NCBI GenBank assembly: GCA_039720395.1
Contig: CM077832.1
Coordinates: 27,639,763-27,703,762 of the forward strand
Source of the DNA: Liquidambar formosana
Taxonomy: Eukaryota > Streptophyta > Magnoliopsida > Saxifragales > Altingiaceae
Reading direction: 5' to 3'
DNA length: 64,000 nucleotides
Position numbers and translations under genes: made by a program. Below, piece by piece: positions 56,038 through 64,000 of the stretch; the first letter of the stretch is position 1, and each line of letters begins with the position of its first letter. The notes beneath the pieces are model-generated. The model was not told the DNA's origin. It did not search any database and was given only the letters and a program-made list of their open reading frames with translations.

Positions 56038-58160
56038 ATGTTTTATCTTAACAAGCCAAATTTCCATTTCCCGAGCAACCTCTATCACCTAGTGCAAGAT
56101 TTTGATCACAGGGGCTATTTCTTAATTAATATTACTGAAGCACAGCATCTTGAGGAGGGCTTGCAGGGCCAGATGTTTAATGACCCTAGAATATCAATAA
56201 TGCTTTCAAGTAGTCAGCCTCTGGATGGAAAGTTCCAGCCTTTTTCTGGGAAGTGAAGGTATTACCTACCCAGATGGACATATTGGGGCATGATGGTCTG
56301 ATGGGGCCATTCCTATACCATTTTTATGTAATGGTATTCTTGGACCAAACATGTTGATGAGGCCTTTTGGTCCTCAAGGGAGTTTTGAACCTCTTCTTTT
56401 AGGCTTTGAATTTAATGATTTTGCTTTGCTTCATAATATGCAGGATGCTAATCTCAACTTTGCTTCATAATATTCAGGACTCTAATCTCAACAGTCTGAT
56501 GGGTCTGAATCAAAGAAGTCCGTCTCCTTTGCCATTTGGGATGCTCCCTTCTCCTGCACCAGGTATTAGGCCACCCTTTAGGTACGTGTCTGGTGCATGG
56601 GATGTTTTTGATGCAAAACAATTTCAAAAGGAAGCTAAAAGGTCAAGGATACGTGGTTCTGTTCCCAATGATGATGATTATCTACTGTTGAGGAAGATGG
56701 ATGATTGGGTTTTGGGGATGGATCAATTATATGGTCTGGGTATACAATTTGATGGAGGTTGTCCAAGTTTACATGCAATGTAGGCAGTGGCCGCAGTATG
56801 AGGACCTATTTAGGGTCATTACATATGGTGTGGCATTATTGCTAGCGCAGGAATGCTGGCTGGACGGGGTCTGAGCTTCCTGAAGTTGCTAACCGCTCAG
56901 CCAGAACAGGATTGGATATGCTTACAAAACACTATGCTGAGGGTTTTGGATTTGATGATGACTTGTTTTCTTTCCAAATAGTGAAGATGATATTGCTTCC
57001 TTCACAGAATTTCTTCGTTACCTGGGTGAAAAATATCGTGCGGGTGTTGCCAAACTTGATGATGGGTTGACCTTGTTTTTTATGCTTCCATTAGATTTTT
57101 AACGAAAGTTTTGAATGTTGTGAGCCCTGAATGTCTATATCATGTGGTTCTCAAGTAGCAACAACAATTCCCTAGTGGTGTATCCATGCTGCAACAATCA
57201 CATCAGCTCCTTCCTTTGTCTCAGTATATTGATAGATAGCCGATTCTTCCTTTGCAAAATGAGTATAGTCTAATTCCCCAGGAGGAAGAGTGAGTTCTGC
57301 AAATGGATTATGATAAAGTTTTGCACAAGAAGTCAAAGCTTCCTCCAAAATCGCTTTTTTTTTTTTTTTTTTTGCTTTCCAATGAGTCTTCTACAGTGCA
57401 GTCACTTCCCTAAGACTATGCATCAATCAATACTACAGTAGTGTCCCAAGCTGGTGTTACTTTGACAGCTTAGCTTATTGCCATTTTAGCTTCTGTATTT
57501 TTGTGAACATATGCCATCTTTTGCCATGAAAGTGCCCACCCACCATCAGGTTCTTCTGTCCTGCTTCTGTTAGTCCCCATTAAGGAATTTTGTCACAAGG
57601 ATTACAACATGATCATCAATCTGGTGAGGAAACAGGTCATCCACACCAACACTTCGGTTTGTAATTTTTTGGCACAAATTCCACCTCAGCTTCAGACTTA
57701 TCCAACTATCTCAAACACACCTAGTGACTCTGTGGTCCTTGGAAGTACCCAAATCCAGAGTCACACTTTCAACCTGCCACAGCAAGGTGCAGTTTCTTCT
57801 AGGAAGTTGGGTAACCTTGCAATCCCCTCTTAAAAGTGTAAAGTTTGCTGTCTCCCAACTGGTCAATCAAGAGTATCAGCTCGAAGTTCCTCACAGTGCT
57901 CAGAAGATCCTGTTTGGTTGTATTTTCTGGTTTATGGTGCTAATTTTGTGAGCCATAAACTGTTATGCCATTAGCTACTGACAAAGTGAATCCAGAGCTT
58001 CCAAATCAAGTGCAATGACTTCAATCTCTTCTCTGTGGAGCTGGTCAGGGAACATCTGAGGTTGAGGTTGATAAAAATCAGCAATAAAAGTTGTTGTTAC
58101 TATTTGCGGCTAGATTCCTCCCATGGATGTAGCAACTGCTTCAAAAGAAGAAGTAATAAA
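56038..58160 (+). pseudogene. Decayed FPA (RRM/SPOC flowering-time regulator) gene
   Basis: Many frames in series carry FPA-like segments: EEGLQGQMFNDPRISIMLSS (56150-56256); a proline-rich stretch PFGMLPSPAPGIRPP with WDVFDAKQFQKEAKRSRI (56500-56660); the SPOC domain as [20 protein letters not shown] (56875-56940), then [20 protein letters not shown] (57005-57065) and [13 protein letters not shown] (57090-57120); a Q-rich region; and finally GQGTSEVEVDKNQ (58042-58085), the C-terminal FPA signature. Several frameshifts and stops break the frame. There is a 37-bp internal duplication near 56419-56490 and a T-run insertion near 57357. The N-terminal RRMs are missing. FPA promotes proximal poly(A) site choice and flowering in the nucleus. 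This copy cannot make that protein. Confidence 0.85.
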
Positions 58161-59348
58161 CAAGTATTCAAATGGGCTTGGGGTCTGGAAATCAGCAATG
58201 AGATTTCCTTCTTCATCTAGGTTATTATCGTCCTATCATTAAGTTGCTTGAATGGCACCCTTTAGAGGGCAGTGTTTATGTCTGCTAAAAGCTGGTTAAT
58301 TTGCTAATTTAGATTGGATCCTTTTAATTTCTATATTTGCATCCACTCTAATCTGCTAAAAGCATGTTGGATTTTTGTCATGGCCTGGCATGTGGTTGTC
58401 AAATAAGACTTTCACTCGAGTTGATTTCTGTCATATTCATTTGCAATTTGGTGCTTTAGGTTCATATTTCATTTATAGTCTTGAGTTATGCAAAATAGTT
58501 GGAGAAGTTGGAGCAAATGTTGTTTGGTCTTCTATTTATGTATTATATTACTCGTTTTCTCAAATGAATTACTATTTTTTTCATTTTCTATTATTTCTTT
58601 TGTCATTTTGTCTGCCAGATATACTGAAAACATAAGAGAGATGCTTGATGGATTTAACTGATGCTTATTTTTGGACAATTTGACTTTGATTGTGGTCTTC
58701 TTTATATTTTGATAATCCTTTGCTTGTAGTTGATGAAAACAAATCGATATATGTGGTTTGTTTATGTATTATGTTGTCTCTAGATGTTATTTTTGAACTT
58801 GTATAAATTGTTGTGGATGGAACAAGTTTTTCATCTGGTTTATGTATGATTTTTATATTAAATGAAATTGGTTTCATATTCTGTGGATTATTCAATTATT
58901 TATCAAAACTAGAGAAAGTGAAAAAAATGATATTAACAATTGCTAGTTGTCATTACAGTTGGCATAATGGACATTTATCGCCAGTCAGAACCGCCGCTAA
59001 GAAATCTATACTAGTGATAATAACTGCCTGCCGACTGTTATTTATTATTATTGTTAATAATTGTCATTATTATTACTCTTATTTTTTAAAATTTCCAGAT
59101 TAATTAGTTAACTGCCGCTAAGAGTTGACACTGGCAGTAACCTTGCTGCGGGTAAATGGTGGGGGGACAATAGTGCAACACAGCTGTGGTAAAGCATAAT
59201 CACTGCTAAATATGTATTTATATATGGATTTCTTTGCTTTGTTTTGTTTTTGGACTGCAGATTGAATACATTCAGCTCGGTTATTATTGAAATTAAGAAT
59301 GTTGATGAATGCCTTCATGTCCTCAAATAAATGAAGAATGCTGGTTTT

Positions 59349-59389
<41 letters not shown>

Positions 59390-61540
59390 CATTAATTCGA
59401 ATTTTGTAAGTCCTCAAATAAATGAAATTTTGGTAGCCCGGTCAATATTGAAATTCTTAATTTTCTTCTTTGAGTTTGGTTCTTAAGCTTACCATTGCTA
59501 TCTGTCTTTTGTCTAAGTTTGAAATGCAATTGTCTCCCTGGTCAAAAGGGAAATTCATGTACGTTTTGATTTGTTTGATTTCTTTCTTTCCTTTGTCCCT
59601 AAATCACAGAATTAATGACAGTCAAGAACGTTTGCTTCCATTTTCTGCAACATGATTAGGTAGCATTGATTATTGATAGACCATGATTAAATTTGAATTG
59701 CGTATTCCATGTTTCTCCATTAGCTATGTGCAATTCCAGTGAGGTGCTCAAATGTGAAATGTTCAGCAGCCAAACTCGGTATGCTTCTTATTTATTTCCT
59801 GATTTCATGTCTGATTTTTTGTCTACGGCTGCGACTATTGGTGATAGACAACATGCAGATGTATGATGAAGGATCTGCTCGAGGGGAACGGAACGACTTG
59901 TATTAAAGGAAAAGATTGGTCGTATTGGGGAATAATATATGTGATTGACTGAGAAATTGAACTCAAAATATGAAACGACCCAATGCCTGTTGGGTGAAAC
60001 TAAACATAAATTGCCTGTTGGGTGAAGCTAAACATATATTTTTAGCAACCTGCAGAAGAATTTGAAAAGAAAATTTCCCGATTGATCATGACCATTTCTG
60101 TAGATAGACCTTTGGGAAACTTGGACAACTTGGAGTTCCTAAAAGACTTTGAAGAATCTGAAATGATAATGAAGACGGAAAATTGAAGTAAGAAATGTTG
60201 CCGGGGGTGAGGGGGCTTTGGTTTCTTCAACGTTACATAAGCAAGTTATGAATGGAGAGGAAAGATGGGATGTTTCCAGAACTCAAGGTTTAATTTCTAT
60301 GGGAAATGGTCCTGAAGGGAGGACGCAAAGGACGATTGGACACACAAATAGGTAAGCATTGCAAGTATTAAATCATTCATAGAGTGAGAAGAATGTAACA
60401 GAGGATGTGGGAACTGCACGAGCTGATACATGCTAGTGGATCGTATGTTACTGCAACCTCTATGGCATTGGTTGAACGATCAAGCTTTGGTGTGTTTTAT
60501 AGAGGTTATTGTTTTGAATTTTTGTAAAGATCGTCACCTATATAGGTATGAAACATTTTACACGAATCGTTAAAAAAATAGTTTAAACTGAAATCTAAAC
60601 AAGAGTAAAGCTTGAAATATTCCTACTCATGAAAAAAAACAAAACAAAACATTAAAAAATTTTTTTTTTGAAAAAGTGCGAGAGCACGTGACAAGAGGGA
60701 TGACGTCCATCCAAACATGGTCACACTAAGCTGAAACTGTATACAAGAGAATGACAAATGCAATATCCTGTAGTACAAGAACCTCTTAGTTAGGAAAAGG
60801 TAGTACACCATGGCAAATGGTAGTACCCCTTGAAAATGGTAGTACGTCTTGAAGTACTCTTTTTTTTGGATAAGTACTTGAAGTACTCACTCACACTAAC
60901 GTTATAAAGAGGGATCCAATCCTGTGATTTCCTTATCCACACACAAGTCCCTTTTTTTCCCTCATCTTTTAGGTGCCGTATTAAGGGGAATGCAATTATG
61001 CTAAATTGCTAATCCCACTCCGAGTAGTTGGACCAATCACATTGTGACTGGTGAATGGTGAGTGTTGCAAACATGCGTGCTTATAACCTATCCCATAAGT
61101 CTCGATCCAATTTTTCAAGAAATGGGTCGACTCCTTCCCATCTTCTTCTCCCCATTCATGAAGTGGGAAAGGTGAACCACCTTATGACTCTTGCGCCAGC
61201 ACCCACCCCGAACTCAATGTTCTGGGGTCTCTTTCTTACTTAGATTTTGTAGAGATGTTGTCAACTTTTTTTTTTTTTTTTTTTTTTTGGAATTATTTAT
61301 TTATTAGTGTAATGGTTTTTAGATCTTTGGTTTGCCTGATCTTCTATTTCACATGTTAAAGTCTTTATTCACCCGCGTCACATAACATACATATAGGATA
61401 TATTTAGTTGATGGCTGGTCCCTATAGTGATGGAGAGTCCTTCAATAAAAATATATGGACTTCCTCATTTATTTATTGTGTGTTCCCTGTGTGTTTCTAG
61501 TCGAGGTTATAGAAGTCTTTGTCATGCACTCATGCCTAAA
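58161..61540. other. Intergenic, no gene recognised
   Basis: Contains (TA)n at 59352-59386 and AT-rich DNA. A stretch with CCGCCGCTAAGAAATCTATA and ACTGCCGCTAAGAGTT (58990-59130) hints at an old CACTA-type end but is too diverged to call. No coding signal. Confidence 0.4.
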
Positions 61541-63050
61541 AATTGTTAGGATGGACGTGACTTATGTTGAACCCATAAAGAGTGATTAGATCATGATAAC
61601 CCTAGGGAACACAATGGACGTTCTAGTGACAGCAAACCAGCATCTAAGACATTATTACATGGCCACCAATGCTCACTTTAATGGCATTCGAAATTTTGAC
61701 GACACCACCGCCACAGAGAATCTCCAGTAGAATGGTGCTTATGATTGCCAATTTGCAAACCATCTCGTGTCTTTCCAGGAACCCTTCTTCCCAACGATGA
61801 AAAGCATAAGGTACTCTAGCTTCCTCTTTATTTCTTTTACACATTCAATAAATTACATTTTAGACAAGACAAGGGATATATCAGAATTATAAGAACCATT
61901 ATGTATTCATAATAATTTATTATTATTAAAATATTACTTGTACCCATCTCCACGCTGTTATGCACATGCATCTACATACAATATGTAGATATATAGATAG
62001 ATATATGATGGTATCGGCCCCATCACAATGAATGGGACTTTGTTACTTTATATGTTTGATGGTCAATTCACATTACAATTTAGATATTTCAATAGATTGA
62101 GGACACCTTATATAAGTAAATAATCAGGAGAAAAAAATTGAATAAAAAAATCTCATCATCTTAAAAAATAAACTTCATTTTTTTTTTTTTTGTCAACATG
62201 TAGTTATATTATTTTTTAAAATAAAATTAAAGAAATGTAATGCTTAATCAGTACATCAGTACATCTATTTTAATTGTCTCGCACCGTTGGGGGGAGAGGG
62301 GGGATTGAGGAAAGATCTATTTTAATTGTCTTGATTTTTTTTTATCAGCACCTTGCTTAGCCTTGATATATATATATATATATATCCACATTCTGTTTTT
62401 TATTTTTTATTTTGGGGTAAAATAAAGCTGATCATTACCATTAAAATGACGTTGCTGCGTCAATTTCCATAAATAATTTGGATTCGTGCGTTACAAAAAT
62501 GCCAATGCGTGTGGAAGTCATACACAACTTTGAATGGTACAATTTGTCCCAAACATCGGAGACATCCTGCACTCGATTAGCTTCGAATATACATTATTTG
62601 AATATAGGTACAAGGTATATATATTGGTGGAGACACTCACATGGATTATGTTTTGCTAGGTTACGGGTTCAAGCGCGCTCATCTAAAATGGCTTGCTTCC
62701 TGGTGTACCGTTGTTACTGTGAGGGATGGCAGCACTAGCTACAAAACTGATCGAGCATGCTCCCACCAACTAGTTACATTATCCCTCCTATTTCAATTTC
62801 AGTGGCTATTTGGGTCGTGGTTGGAAAAACAGAGAAGATAGTGGTGGCCATTGTATTGGGGAGAATCCATGTAGTGGTAGTGTCGTGGAAATCTCGGCTG
62901 CCACTAAATTAAGCAGTGTTGGCCATGTAATAGTGACTAAGAGGCAGGTTTGCCGTCACTAGAACGTCCATTGTGTTTCCTGGGGCTATCATCATGTAAT
63001 CGGTGTGTTTATGGATTCAACATAAAGGTCCCATCCATTTTGACAATACC
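61541..63050. mobile_element. Non-autonomous element with ~190-bp inverted ends
   Basis: 61541-61730 matches the reverse complement of 62860-63050, including an exact ACACAATGGACGTTCTAGTG block and TATGTTGAA.CCATAAA, TATTACATGGCCA and AGAATC.CC. The interior lacks a transposase. Long TIRs suggest a Mutator-like MITE. The TSD is unresolved. Confidence 0.78.
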
Positions 63051-63110
63051 TATTAATTGCAGGTTCTTGGATTGGTTTCAATGCTTTTCAAGGTCTCATA
63101 GAACCTTTTT

Positions 63111-63652
63111 GTAAATTACATTTTAAAGTCTAAAATTTGGGTCAAGTTTTACTTTAGGATCTGAAATTTAAATTGCGTAAATTCAGTATCCGAATTATCA
63201 ATTGAGTTACAATTTGGGATTTGCCATTAGAATTTTCTATATTATTCTTGCTTTGCTCCTTTTATGGATTTGAAAATCTTATTTTACCCCTATCAACGTC
63301 TAATAAACTTTTATATTTTGACCAAATTCGAATAACTCGTATATTCTTTCTCTCTCCATATTAGCACTATAACTATCTAATAAACATTCATATTTTCTAT
63401 TTACAAAATCACAAACTAATAGCAAAGTGATTCAGATTTTGTCAAAATATAAATGTTTATTAGATAGATTTTAGGGTAAATAGAGTTTTCAAAGCAATAA
63501 AAAAGGTAAAATAGGAATAATATAGAAAATTTTGATGGTAGATCTCAAATTACAACTCAATTAATAATTCGGGTACTAAATTGACGCAATTTAAATTTTG
63601 GACCTTAAAGTGAAATTTTACCCAAACTTTGGACCATAAAATGAAATTTATC
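63111..63652. mobile_element. Foldback MITE
   Basis: The two halves are mirror images through most of the length: AAATTTAAATTGCGTAAATT against its inverse near 63575, CCGAATTATCAATTGAGTT against 63550, AATTTTCTATATTATTC against 63520. TIR arms of 145 bp continue into related central DNA. No coding capacity. Confidence 0.85.
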
Positions 63653-64000
63653 CTTTAAAATATAAACTGAACGCCTAATTCCATTTCTAATAGGCTTATG
63701 CCACGGCTACACCACTTTATTAAGTCGTCACATTTTATTTTAGGGCAATGTTATACGTAATAACATAATACAGCACCTGATGTTACAATGGATCTCTTGT
63801 AATGATACTGAATCTTTGAAGGGTCTTTTTATCAACCAATTTTTGCCGCCTCAAGTGCTATAATTAGGTGCTGTTTATGACATTTCATTTTATTTTATTT
63901 CTTTTACAAACCCTGTACACGATAGGCAACCTACCCAAATAAGTCCCTCAACATACCCAAATTAAGATCCAAATCATCAAACCTCTTTTACGAAGAAAAA
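63653..64000. other. Intergenic, nothing recognised
   Basis: AT-rich DNA with no coding or repeat signal that I can support. Confidence 0.4.

Noticed and set aside
58975..59150. Possible CACTA transposon end with CCGCCGCTAAG and GCCGCTAAGAGTT
   Set aside because: No CACTA terminus, TSD or second end found; resemblance too short.
1..64000. tRNA, rRNA, CRISPR array or plastid/mitochondrial insert
   Set aside because: None seen on reading both strands; only tRNA-like boxes in SINE-like fragments. A tRNAscan and organelle search would be decisive.

Overview
The window is plant nuclear DNA, most likely from a eudicot. It has GT-AG introns, is AT-rich, and is packed with small TIR elements, solo LTRs and microsatellites. 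Genes are sparse: one intact host gene, one large Mutator-like element with its own genes, and several decayed fragments. The species cannot be named from the sequence.

Layout. 1-1010: AT-rich repeat remnants. 1020-10305: a 9.3-kb MULE bounded by 9-bp T runs, with an imperfect 24-bp TIR. It carries two convergent genes. The + strand gene is a multi-exon DUF1985-like/coiled-coil gene running into a Ulp1 (C48) peptidase domain. The - strand gene is a MuDR-type transposase (DDE, SWIM, zinc knuckle). Both carry lesions: a TAG in the transposase, and a frameshift plus a stop in the Ulp1 gene. About 19 copies of a fixed-length 20-bp motif, consensus AACAGYAYCAYTDTACTGTT, sit in its introns and spacers and none in its exons. 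This resembles the recognition-site logic of VANC anti-silencing proteins in Arabidopsis VANDAL MULEs and is the most interesting signal here.

10315-29760: nested repeats. They include a MULE-type MITE with a 9-bp TSD (13279), a truncated SINE-like insert with a 12-bp TSD (14535), a CTAGCTA minisatellite (17229), foldback MITEs in TA repeats (19321, 19764, 29180), a Sirevirus-like solo LTR split by a second solo LTR (20925-24460), and a 3-kb solo LTR with TSD GATGG inside an older TIR element (25207-29160).

29760-34060: the intact gene, a PRP5/DDX46-type DEAD-box helicase (RH42-like, 1178 aa, intronless CDS) with an ATG-free repeat-bearing 5' UTR exon and a 5' UTR intron. It should act in U2 snRNP/branch-site recognition during pre-mRNA splicing.

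34060-64000: mostly intergenic. hAT-type MITEs with 8-bp TSDs lie at 36983, 42564 and 50187, and a 1.16-kb MULE-like element with TSD TTGATTTTT at 39428. Also present are a Helitron 3' terminus beside a relic exon of polynucleotide phosphorylase (43511-43770), a decayed FPA (SPOC-domain flowering regulator) pseudogene (56038-58160), long inverted-repeat elements at 61541 and 63111, tandem duplications and poly-C tracts. Two weak candidate gene starts (49732-49940 minus, 52610-52926 plus) are listed with low confidence. No tRNA, rRNA, CRISPR or organellar insert was recognised.
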